From: Acidimicrobiaceae bacterium
GTDB lineage: Bacteria > Actinomycetota > Acidimicrobiia > Acidimicrobiales > Aldehydirespiratoraceae
Direction of reading: 5' to 3'
Length of the DNA: 40,017 bases
NCBI GenBank assembly: GCA_002699625.1
Contig: PABW01000011.1
Span: forward strand, 1 to 40,017
Shown: piece by piece, positions 25,775-33,454 of the stretch
Numbering within the stretch: the stretch's first letter is position 1
Layout of the letters: each line of letters opens with the position of its first letter
Translations under genes and position numbers: made by a program
Notes under the pieces: generated by a model
The model's input: the letters and a program-made list of their open reading frames with translations, nothing else
The model's database searches: none
Told to the model about the DNA's origin: nothing

Positions 25775-26614
25775 ATGTCGGCACAAACCCGAGGACGTCT
25801 CGCCGGTAAGGTCGGCTTGGTGACGGGCGGAGCGAGTGGGATCGGAGAGGCCACCGCCCGTGCTTTCGTCGAGCAGGGGGCACGCGTCATCATCGCCGAC
25901 GTGCGCGCGGATGCCGCTCGCTCGGTGGCTAAGGAGCTCGGCGGCCCAGACGTCGCCCTCGGGGTGGGCATGGACGTGTCGGTCGAGAAGGACGTCGCCG
26001 CCGGCTTCGATGCCGGCACCGAGGCGTTCGGCTACGTCGATGTCGCGTTTCTCAACGCCGGCATCCTCGGGGCCTCGGGGCCAATATCGCAGACTCCAGT
26101 AGAGGACTGGGACCGAACGTTGGACATTCTTGTGAAAGGTCCTTTCCTGGGCATCAAGCATGCGGCGCGAGTCATGGAGCCACTCGGCCGCGGCGCGATC
26201 GTGTTGACGTCGAGCATCGCCGGCCTGGCCGGTGGTATCGGCTCGCATGCATACACAACGGCCAAGACCGCAGTGGTCGGGCTCACCCGATCCGCTGCGT
26301 CGGAGCTCTGCAATTTCGGGATTCGCGTCAACGCAGTAGCGCCTGGCACGGTGCCGACGAACATGACGATTCCCAGCGGCGACGAAGCCATGGGCCAGCG
26401 GGTGCGCGACATGATTGCGGCTTCATCGCCGCTGGGGATCGCAGGGAGCCCGCGTGATGTCGCTGATGCCGTCGTCTACCTGTCGAGCGACGAGAGCCGC
26501 TATGTATCGGGCGTCACCATTGCGGTTGACGCTGGACACCTGGCCGGCGGCACCATGGGCCAGTTCCACAAGGGTGAAGGCCACATGACGACCGGCATCG
26601 CAGGCGAGATCTGA
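25775..26614 (+). CDS. Short-chain dehydrogenase/reductase (end of the transporter operon)
   Basis: A 279-residue classical SDR. It has 'LVTGGASGIGEATARAF' (cofactor-binding glycines at about 18-24), 'LNAGILG', catalytic serine in 'VLTSSIAGLAG', and Tyr-x-x-x-Lys in 'HAYTTAKTAVVG'. The family oxidises a hydroxyl to a ketone or the reverse, for instance the 3-hydroxyacyl-CoA step of beta-oxidation. The ATG at 25775 has GAGGAG six bases upstream and is preferred to the in-frame GTG at 25757, which lies before that site. Its stop codon is part of the terminator hairpin. Confidence 0.85.
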   Translation: MSAQTRGRLAGKVGLVTGGASGIGEATARAFVEQGARVIIADVRADAARSVAKELGGPDVALGVGMDVSVEKDVAAGFDAGTEAFGYVDVAFLNAGILGASGPISQTPVEDWDRTLDILVKGPFLGIKHAARVMEPLGRGAIVLTSSIAGLAGGIGSHAYTTAKTAVVGLTRSAASELCNFGIRVNAVAPGTVPTNMTIPSGDEAMGQRVRDMIAASSPLGIAGSPRDVADAVVYLSSDESRYVSGVTIAVDAGHLAGGTMGQFHKGEGHMTTGIAGEI

Positions 26615-26642
26615 CCCGACTGACGGGGTCAGATAACTTTTT
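26611..26642 (+). terminator. Rho-independent terminator of the ECH-ABC-SDR operon
   Basis: Arms CTGACCC (26611-26617) and GGGTCAG (26626-26632) form a perfect 7-bp stem around an 8-base loop. The stem is followed by ATAAC and a run of five T. The hairpin includes the stop codon of the SDR gene. It separates this operon from the convergent histidine phosphatase gene. Confidence 0.7.
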
Positions 26643-26677
26643 GTTCGAGTGGTGAGCCTCGGTACCAGGAGTCTTTG

Positions 26678-27295
26678 CTACTGGACGTCGCGGGTGGCCA
26701 TGAGCCCCCGGACGTGGAGCGTCTCGTTGACGCTTTGCACGCTCCGAAATCCGCTTGATGCAGCCCGAACGCGGGTCAGCCCGCAGTAGTCGTTCTGGAG
26801 AGTGAACGGCCAGTCATAGCCGACTATCGACATGATGTAAGTGCCCATGACTCCGCCGTGACTGAAAACCGCCACGGTCTGACCTCGGTGCGAAGCGACT
26901 AGGTCGTCAAATGCCGAGACCACCCGGTCACGAAACACGTCGAAACCACCGTGCTGGCCGAACATGAACAGCGGGTTGGCATCGTACTCCGCCCACTTGT
27001 CGTCGCTCGCGACAGCTTGTTCGTTGGGTATGTAGGAGGCTCCACCGTGGCCGAGTTCCTCGAGTCGCGGATCGTAGCTGACGTCGATGCCGAGCCGAGC
27101 GGCCGACGGTGCCGCCGTCTCGCGAGCTCGGCGTAACGGGCTCGCCGCGATGTGGGTTACGTTCTCATCGGCCAGCAGATTGGCGACCGCCACTGCCTGT
27201 TGGCGTCCGAGGTCGGTCAACGGCGGGTCGGCGACATCGCCGTCGGCGAGTTCCTGGCGCTCGGGTTGGCCGTGGCGGATGAGAAGCAGATCCAT
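26678..27295 (-). CDS. Histidine phosphatase family protein
   Basis: A 205-residue phosphoglycerate-mutase-like protein. The phospho-histidine motif is 'LLIRHGQPE' (His8), with 'PLTDLGRQQA' and 'ASPLRRARETA'. The second active-site histidine is in 'VAVFSHGGVMGTYI'. It removes phosphate from a small molecule or protein; the substrate is unknown. The ATG at 27295 has GGAG seven bases upstream. It diverges from the second amidohydrolase across operator C, so it is probably co-regulated. A link with the phosphotransferase at 16033, as the reverse step on the same intermediate, is possible but speculative. Confidence 0.82.
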   Translation of the reverse strand: MDLLLIRHGQPERQELADGDVADPPLTDLGRQQAVAVANLLADENVTHIAASPLRRARETAAPSAARLGIDVSYDPRLEELGHGGASYIPNEQAVASDDKWAEYDANPLFMFGQHGGFDVFRDRVVSAFDDLVASHRGQTVAVFSHGGVMGTYIMSIVGYDWPFTLQNDYCGLTRVRAASSGFRSVQSVNETLHVRGLMATRDVQ

Positions 27296-27319
27296 GCGTG
27301 GTCTCCGATTTCGCGAAGG

Positions 27320-27341
27320 AAATAGATCGCTCAGTATAATA
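27320..27341. promoter_or_regulatory. Operator-like dyad element, site C (histidine phosphatase / amidohydrolase 2)
   Basis: The halves read AAATAGATCGC and TCAGTATAATA. It matches site B at 19 of 22 positions. It contains a perfect TATAAT (27335-27340) facing the amidohydrolase and a TCTATT facing the phosphatase. It lies 24 bp from one start codon and 45 bp from the other. Binding here would cover both -10 regions. Confidence 0.75.
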
Positions 27342-27386
27342 AGTTGCCAACGGCTAGTGCGTGAAGAGCGCACCTGGAGGTGCACG

Positions 27387-29078
27387 ATGGCAAGGTTCGA
27401 CACCGTAATCAAAGGCGGCACGATTTTCGACGGAATGCGCACACCGCGCTACGTCGGTGACATCGGGATCCGCGACGGGGTGATCGAGGCCATCGGTGGC
27501 ATCGATGCCGCCGATGCCGACCAGGTGATCGATGCCGATGGGCTGCACGTCGCGCCCGGTTTCGTTGACCTGCACACTCACTATGACTCGCAGGTCTATT
27601 GGGATCCGTGGTGCACGATCTCGGGTTACCACGGCGTCACCTCGGTTGCCATTGGCAACTGCGGCTTCGGATTTGCGCCGGTCAAGCCGGAGGACCGAGA
27701 GCGGTCCATGCAGACGATGACCCGCAACGAGGCCGTGCCGCTCGAATCGATGCAAGCCGGCATGCCATGGGACTGGGAGACGTTTCCTGAGTTCCTCGAC
27801 AGCATCGAGCGCACGCCGAAGGGCGTCAACATCATCAGCTACGTCCCTCTCAACCCGCTCATGGCCTACGTCATGGGGGTCGAGGCGGCGAAGGGCCGTC
27901 CCGCCAACGACGAGGAGCGCGCCGAATTGCATCGTCTCATGCGCGAAGCACTCGACGCTGGCGCTTGCGGATGGTCTGGGCAACTCACCGATGCCGAGAT
28001 GGAGGTGCAGCGGGACTTCGACGGTAGCCCGATGATCACGAACCTGATGACCGAGGACGATCTCATCGCGTTCGCCGAAGTCCTTCGCGATGCCGGGCGT
28101 GGACTCATCCAGTGCATCGGCGCAAGTCAAGAACTCACGGAGAAGCTTGCCGAAGCCTCAGGACGCCCCATCCTGTGGAACGTCCTCGCCCTGTTTGCCG
28201 ATCAGCACGGCAACCCACAGGTCCCCTACAAGGACACCATCGCCTGGCTCCATGATGCCAACGCCCGGGGTCTGCGCCTATACGCGCAGGCCCTCACCGT
28301 CGAGAACGACTTCCAATTCACACTGGAAGACTGGAACCTGTTCGACACCGTCGAGGTGTGGCGCGAGGTCCTGATGGGCGACGTCGAGCAGCGCCGCGCG
28401 AACCTGCTCAACGAAGACAACCGTCGCCGGATCCGAGATGCGTTCGACGCTGGCGCGCCGATGTTGGCACTCACCGACGACCTGTTGGTTGGTATCGTGC
28501 ACGAACCCGACCTCAAAGAAATCGAGGGCTACACGGTCGGCGAGATCGCGCAGATCCGCGACTGCCACGTCGTCGATGCGTTCATCGACGTAGCGCTCGA
28601 GGACAACATGCGGGCGCTATTCATCACCCCGCCGCGACCGGCGGACAACGAAGCGATGAGCCAAGTAATCCACTGCGACGTCTCCCTGCCAGGGGTCTCC
28701 GACGGGGGAGCCCACACGAAGTTCCTCACCCACGGCCGCTACCCCACCGAGTTCCTCGCACTGCTTTGCCGCGACAACGAACTGATGGACCTCGAACAGG
28801 CGCATTGGCGCCTCTCGGCCTATCCGGCACAGGCGGCGGGCATCACCGATCGCGGGTGGATCCGCGAGGGAGCGCCAGCTGACATCATCGTTTATGACCT
28901 CGATGAACTGCACGTGGGCGAGCCTGAGCGGGCATGGGACTTCCCGGCCGGCGCCTGGCGGCTGGTACAAAGGCCGCGCGGCTATCGTTACATCATGGTC
29001 AACGGTGAGGTGACGTTCCGCAACGGCGAGTGCACTGGGGCAACCCCGGGGTCACTGTTGCGCCACGGCAGCGCGTAG
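27387..29078 (+). CDS. Amidohydrolase, N-acyl-D-amino-acid deacylase-like (paralogue 2)
   Basis: A 563-residue close relative of the protein at 9937-11634. The same landmarks are present: 'FVDLHTHYDSQ' (His63, His65), 'AIGNCGFGFAP', 'GVSDGGAHTKF' and the terminal 'GAPADIIVYD'. The two share 47 of their first 60 residues, and the likeness continues to the end. The ATG at 27387 has GGAGG seven bases upstream; the open frame that extends up to 27087 runs antisense to the phosphatase and is not coding. It is followed 13 bases later by the flavin monooxygenase in the same operon. It may act on a different intermediate or stereoisomer than its paralogue. Confidence 0.82.
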   Translation: MARFDTVIKGGTIFDGMRTPRYVGDIGIRDGVIEAIGGIDAADADQVIDADGLHVAPGFVDLHTHYDSQVYWDPWCTISGYHGVTSVAIGNCGFGFAPVKPEDRERSMQTMTRNEAVPLESMQAGMPWDWETFPEFLDSIERTPKGVNIISYVPLNPLMAYVMGVEAAKGRPANDEERAELHRLMREALDAGACGWSGQLTDAEMEVQRDFDGSPMITNLMTEDDLIAFAEVLRDAGRGLIQCIGASQELTEKLAEASGRPILWNVLALFADQHGNPQVPYKDTIAWLHDANARGLRLYAQALTVENDFQFTLEDWNLFDTVEVWREVLMGDVEQRRANLLNEDNRRRIRDAFDAGAPMLALTDDLLVGIVHEPDLKEIEGYTVGEIAQIRDCHVVDAFIDVALEDNMRALFITPPRPADNEAMSQVIHCDVSLPGVSDGGAHTKFLTHGRYPTEFLALLCRDNELMDLEQAHWRLSAYPAQAAGITDRGWIREGAPADIIVYDLDELHVGEPERAWDFPAGAWRLVQRPRGYRYIMVNGEVTFRNGECTGATPGSLLRHGSA

Positions 29079-29091
29079 TGCGCCTCCGGAC

Positions 29092-30555
29092 ATGAACGAT
29101 CGCGGCGAGACCCAGTTCGCCATCATCGGTGCCGGCGCAGGCGGCATCTGCGCCGGGGTCCGCCTCTCTGAAACGGGTCGAGAGGACTTCCTCATCTTCG
29201 ACCGGGAGCCGTCGGTCGGCGGCACTTGGCTGCGCAACACTTACCCCGGCGCGTGTTGCGACATCGCCTCACACATGTACAGCTACTCGTTCGCTCCGAG
29301 TGCTGAATGGTCCAAGCCGTACGGCACCCAGCCCGAGATCCTCGAGTATCTCCAAAGGGTCGCTGCTGATCGGGGCCTCGAACCGCACCTGCGTCTCAAC
29401 ACCGGGGTCAAGGCAGCAGTGTGGGACCCCGCGGCAGCTCGGTGGACGTTGACGCTCGACGATGGCAACGAGGTTCGGGCGCAATTCCTCATCAGCGCCG
29501 TCGGCATGTTCGGTCGCCTCAACTTGCCCGACATCGACGGTCTGGATTCGTTCGACGGAGCGGTCTTCCACTCCGCCCAGTGGGACCATGACCACGACCT
29601 GACAGCTGAGCGCGTGGCGGTCATCGGCTCTGCGGCCTCTGCGGTGCAGTTCATTCCCGAGATTGCGTCAACAGTGGAGCAGCTCCACGTGTTTCAACGA
29701 ACGCCCAACTGGATTTTGCCCAAGGATGACGCCCCGTACACCGAGGAGCAGAAGCAGGCGTTCCGGGACCAGCCGGAGCTGATGCTCGAGTCACGCGATG
29801 CGCTGTTCGAAGTGATCGAACTCGGGCTCGACTACACGGCGAGCACGACGATGGAGGCAATCACGGCACGAGCGACCGAACAGCTCCTTCAGGTCGACGA
29901 CCCAGAGATTAGAGCACTGCTAACCCCAGACTACCCATGGGGCTGCAAGCGCCCGTTGCTTTCCAATGACTACCTACCGACCTTCAACAGGCCGAACGTC
30001 GAGCTCGTGGTCGACCCGGTGGAGAGAGTGACTGCGAACGGGATCTTGACCGCGGATGGGACCGAACGCCTCGTCGATGCGATCGTGCTCGCAACGGGTT
30101 TCGTCACCACCGACTACGTCAGTGCGATCGACGTCATCGGGGCAAACGGCGTTGCTCTGACCGATGCTTGGGCCGGTGACCCCGCGGCGTACCTCGGCGT
30201 TACGACCAGCGGGTTCCCGAACATGTTCATGCTTTATGGTCCCAACACCAACGGTGGCAACTCGATCATCTTGATGCTCGAGCACCAGGTCGAATACCTG
30301 CTGCGGCTCGTGGACGGGCTCGAGGCCGCAGGTGACGAGTGGATCGAAGTTCGTCGAGACGTGATGGATGATTTCAACACCACGCTTCAGGAGGAGATTG
30401 CTGGCGTCGACGTGTGGCAGGCGTCGTGCAACGGGTACTACCGATCGGCATCGGGCCGCATCGTTACCCAGTGGCCGTTCAACTTCAGCGAGTACCGCCG
30501 CCGCACCGAAGGCGACGACATGTCGTCTTTCACCACTTGCAAAACTGGGGTCTGA
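29092..30555 (+). CDS. Flavin-containing (Baeyer-Villiger-type) monooxygenase
   Basis: A 487-residue class B flavoprotein monooxygenase. The FAD-binding fingerprint is 'IIGAGAGGIC' (residues 13-18), followed by 'GGTWLRNTYPGACCD'. The Baeyer-Villiger signature F-x-G-x3-H-x3-W-D is complete at 154-165 ('FDGAVFHSAQWD'). The second nucleotide motif is 'VIGSAASA' (about 179-184), and 'VLATGF' is also present. With NADPH and oxygen such enzymes turn ketones into esters or lactones. In this locus, lactone formation from an SDR-made ketone and later hydrolysis would be a ring-opening route; that order is inference. It is the last gene of the operon and converges on the decayed LacI gene. Confidence 0.87.
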   Translation: MNDRGETQFAIIGAGAGGICAGVRLSETGREDFLIFDREPSVGGTWLRNTYPGACCDIASHMYSYSFAPSAEWSKPYGTQPEILEYLQRVAADRGLEPHLRLNTGVKAAVWDPAAARWTLTLDDGNEVRAQFLISAVGMFGRLNLPDIDGLDSFDGAVFHSAQWDHDHDLTAERVAVIGSAASAVQFIPEIASTVEQLHVFQRTPNWILPKDDAPYTEEQKQAFRDQPELMLESRDALFEVIELGLDYTASTTMEAITARATEQLLQVDDPEIRALLTPDYPWGCKRPLLSNDYLPTFNRPNVELVVDPVERVTANGILTADGTERLVDAIVLATGFVTTDYVSAIDVIGANGVALTDAWAGDPAAYLGVTTSGFPNMFMLYGPNTNGGNSIILMLEHQVEYLLRLVDGLEAAGDEWIEVRRDVMDDFNTTLQEEIAGVDVWQASCNGYYRSASGRIVTQWPFNFSEYRRRTEGDDMSSFTTCKTGV

Positions 30556-30574
30556 TCCCAAAGCGTCCCAGGTT

Positions 30575-30945
30575 GAGCCCGGGGACGGACCCGTGCTGTT
30601 CCGGACGATCAGCCGCACGGGCAGCGTTCTTGGCATCATCTCTCGCCAACATCGCAAGATCCTCCAAGGAAACAAGCGAGGGTGGTCAGCGGCGGCGTCG
30701 CCATGAGGCCACCGCCACGTCGTCGGGTCCGATCACGCTGAGTTCGCCAGGAACGAAAGGGCCCGGCGCGTCGACTCGACGAGAAGGTCAAGGGCCATTA
30801 GGTCGTTGAATGCGACGATGGAGGTGACCCCCGAATCCAGCAGCTAGGGCAGCGCCGTCTTCGAATGTTGGCGAGTAGCGCCCACAGCGACGACGCCATC
30901 CAGCTTCTTGACGGCATCGGATCGGCACCCAGTAAGCAGGCTCTT
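30575..30945 (-). pseudogene. Decayed LacI-family regulator, C-terminal ligand-binding domain
   Basis: Recognisable pieces of a LacI sensor domain appear in order on the minus strand but in changing frames. 'LLDSGVTSIVAFNDLMALDLL' follows an in-frame TAG at 30847-30845. Then come 'FVPGELSVIGPDDVAVAS' after a frameshift near 30765, 'PLTTLA', and finally 'LPVRLIVRNSTGP' near 30580-30625, the usual C-terminal motif. The helix-turn-helix half is missing; the start of the remnant abuts the end of the CocE gene. The gene cannot make a functional regulator. It occupies most of the 408-bp gap between the monooxygenase and CocE genes. Confidence 0.78.
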
Positions 30946-30963
30946 CGGATTCCAGCGACCGTT

Positions 30964-32691
30964 TCAGCCGAACGTCGGCAACACCAGGTGGCTCGGCTGG
31001 TCCGGACCGAACAGGACCGTGTTGGTGGCGACGACGAGGTCGTCGGGCTGCGCCTTCTCCGGTTGCACGGCGGCGTTTGCATTGCGACTCCAGCGGGGGA
31101 AGCTGCTCGATGAGATCTCGAGCCGGATGCGGTGACCGGCGGCGAATGTGTAGGCGGTGTCCCACAGGTCGATGGTTAGCTCCGTCGGCTCGTCGGGCGT
31201 GAGGAACTCCGGCGCCTCGACCGAGTTTCTGTAGCGGGCTCGCTGAATCCCGTCAGCCACCGGAACGCAGTACCCGCTGGGTTCGACATCGACGAGGTGG
31301 GCGGTGAAGTCGGTGTCTACAGCGGAACTCATCACCCACAACGGGGCCCGGACGTTACCCCCCACGCTGATCGGCTTGTCGAGCGGAGCGGATTCGAAGA
31401 CGAGGACATCGTCACGCCGGGCGACCTTCGCCCGATCCTGGACCCCGCCACCGCCGGCAGCCAGCGAGAAAGTCCGACCGCCCACGGTCGGCACTGGGTC
31501 GTTTGGGTCAAAGTCGAACGAGCGGGCGCCGGGCACAGTCGGCCGTTCGACGGTCAGTCCGATGCGGTCGCCGAGGTACCACGGCGCCGGCGTGGTCGGC
31601 GGCGGCCAATCGGGCGTAGTCCGCCATCCTTGGTCGGGTCCGGCCATGGAGAAGTAGCGCACCCGCGGCTCCGCGAACATTGGTCCCTCGACGTCGCACA
31701 GCCAACGGTCGAACCACTCGAGCACCAGGCCGGATACCGCTATCACGCCGCTAATCGCCGCCAGCCCGAACTCGCGTTCGCCAGCTGCCGAGAGGCGGTG
31801 GCCCTCGTAAGAATTGTGGTCCCACGGTCCGATGACGAACCGGTGGGTGTCGCGAACGTGGATGTTGGGATGCGCGTCGAGGGCCCGGTTGAGGTCCAGG
31901 TGCCCCTTGAGGAACTGGTCGTACCAGCCGGCGATGTGGAGGATCGGCGCCTGGATCTCGTCGGCTCGGCCGGCGACATCGAGGCGGCGCCAATAGTCGT
32001 CGTACGTCGGATGGTCGAGGAAGTCGTGCCAGTATGGTAGGACGTCGCGTTCTCGCAACACCGGCGCCTCGTCAAGCGGGAGGTGGCGACACAGCTCGAG
32101 CCGGTTGGCGCCCGACGTTCCTAGTTCGGCCATCAGCGCAGCCGCCCGATCGGCGTGAATGCTGCGTCGGGCGATCGCCTGGCGGGCCTTGACCTGGGTG
32201 TAACCCATGTTGAAGCCCAGTTCGAACGCTCCACCGGTGTACATCCAACCCTCGTGGAAGTTGCCGGTCGTCAGGTACGATGCGGCAGCCTTGAGGTGGG
32301 GAGGCGCAGCGACGGCGGCGAGAAGCGCAGTCACGCCCATGTACGACGATCCGTAGATGCCGACACGCCCGTTGCTCCACGGTTGGGTGGCCGCCCACTC
32401 AACACAGTCGTAGCCGTCGTCGAACTCCTGCGAGTACAGATCCATCACGCCTTCCGACGCGAAGCAGCCGCGGCAATCCTGCACAACGACGGTGTAGCCA
32501 TGCTCGGCGGCGACGATCGGGTTGAGCATCTGGCTGCCGACGTGCTGGGCGACCGACTTGTCGTAGGGGTTGCGGTGGACGAGCACCGGACCGGGCTCGG
32601 CGCTATCCAACCGGTAGATGTCGGTCGCGAGCCGGACGCCGTCGCGCATCGGCACCATCACGTCGCGTTCCACGACGACCGTTTTCGTCAC
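30964..32691 (-). CDS. CocE/NonD-family serine hydrolase
   Basis: A 575-residue hydrolase of the X-Pro dipeptidyl-peptidase/cocaine-esterase type. It starts 'VMVPMRDGVRLATDIYRL' and has 'YTVVVQDCRGCFASEG'. The nucleophile is Ser116 in 'IYGSSYMGVT', with the Asp in 'IAGWYDQFLKGH' and the His in 'VIGPWDHNSYEG'. The last ~200 residues form the jelly-roll domain ('AGHRIRLEISSSSFPRWSRN'). Family members cleave esters, amides or beta-lactam side chains. The GTG at 32691 has GGAGG six bases upstream and lies 13 bp after the SDR stop. It is the last gene of a three-gene operon that lacks the 22-bp operator. Confidence 0.85.
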   Translation of the reverse strand: MTKTVVVERDVMVPMRDGVRLATDIYRLDSAEPGPVLVHRNPYDKSVAQHVGSQMLNPIVAAEHGYTVVVQDCRGCFASEGVMDLYSQEFDDGYDCVEWAATQPWSNGRVGIYGSSYMGVTALLAAVAAPPHLKAAASYLTTGNFHEGWMYTGGAFELGFNMGYTQVKARQAIARRSIHADRAAALMAELGTSGANRLELCRHLPLDEAPVLRERDVLPYWHDFLDHPTYDDYWRRLDVAGRADEIQAPILHIAGWYDQFLKGHLDLNRALDAHPNIHVRDTHRFVIGPWDHNSYEGHRLSAAGEREFGLAAISGVIAVSGLVLEWFDRWLCDVEGPMFAEPRVRYFSMAGPDQGWRTTPDWPPPTTPAPWYLGDRIGLTVERPTVPGARSFDFDPNDPVPTVGGRTFSLAAGGGGVQDRAKVARRDDVLVFESAPLDKPISVGGNVRAPLWVMSSAVDTDFTAHLVDVEPSGYCVPVADGIQRARYRNSVEAPEFLTPDEPTELTIDLWDTAYTFAAGHRIRLEISSSSFPRWSRNANAAVQPEKAQPDDLVVATNTVLFGPDQPSHLVLPTFG

Positions 32692-32704
32692 GCCGGTCCT
32701 CCGA

Positions 32705-33454
32705 TCAGGCCCGGAGGCCGCCGTCGATGTTGAGCTGCGCGCCCGTGATCCAGGCTGCGTCGTCGGAGGCGAGGAACACCACCCCGTTTGCGATGTCAGC
32801 CGGTTGGCCGAGACGGCGAAGCGGGAGCAGGTCGGCCGCCTTGTCGGCGGCCTCACCCATGAAACCCCGAAGCATGGCGGTGTCAGTTGGTCCAGGAAGG
32901 ATCACGTTCGCGCGGATCCCGTCCGGCCCGTACTGGACGGCTGCCGACATCGTCAGGTTGATCACCGCCGCCTTTGACGCGCCGTAGGCCGGGGTGAGGT
33001 TGCTGCCGTGGAGGGCGTTGGTCGTGGCGATGTTAACGATCGAGCCGCCGCCCGAAGAGCGCATCGCGGGAACGCACGCGCGGATGCCGAAGAACGGGCC
33101 GGTCGAGTTGACGGCGAACATGCGGTGCCAGTCCTCGTCGGACACGGCATCGATCCGTCCCTCGCCGAGGAAGATGGCGGCGTTGTTGACGAGGATGTCG
33201 AGCTGCCCGAATCGGTCGACCGTCGCTTCGACTGCCGAGGCCCATTCGTCGGCATCGCTGATGTCTAGGTGCACGGCCATCGCCTGGCCGCCGGCCGCCC
33301 GCAGATCGGCGACGACCGCCGCAGCCGCCTCATCGTCGAGGTCGGCTACGACGACGGACGCTTCTTCCGCAACGAACAACCGGGCTTCGGCAGCACCCTG
33401 GCCGTTCCCGCCGCCCGTGATCAGCGCGACCTTCCCGCTCAAACGGCCGCGCAC
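32705..33454 (-). CDS. Short-chain dehydrogenase/reductase (CocE operon)
   Basis: A 249-residue SDR of the SDR-C type. The cofactor site reads 'ALITGGGNGQGAAEARLF', where the usual GxxxGIG is GNGQG, a variant also seen in actinobacterial F420/mycofactocin-linked and related SDRs. It also has 'LVNNAAIFLG', serine in 'SIVNIATTNAL' and Tyr-x-x-x-Lys in 'PAYGASKAAVINLT'. The GTG start follows the TAA of the upstream gene directly (TAAGTG). It probably interconverts an alcohol and a ketone near the CocE substrate. The precise cofactor is not certain. Confidence 0.85.
   Translation of the reverse strand: MRGRLSGKVALITGGGNGQGAAEARLFVAEEASVVVADLDDEAAAAVVADLRAAGGQAMAVHLDISDADEWASAVEATVDRFGQLDILVNNAAIFLGEGRIDAVSDEDWHRMFAVNSTGPFFGIRACVPAMRSSGGGSIVNIATTNALHGSNLTPAYGASKAAVINLTMSAAVQYGPDGIRANVILPGPTDTAMLRGFMGEAADKAADLLPLRRLGQPADIANGVVFLASDDAAWITGAQLNIDGGLRA

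Noticed and set aside
27087-27386. N-terminal extension of the second amidohydrolase
   Set aside because: The extension is antisense to the histidine phosphatase and crosses operator C; GGAGG and paralogue alignment fix the start at 27387.
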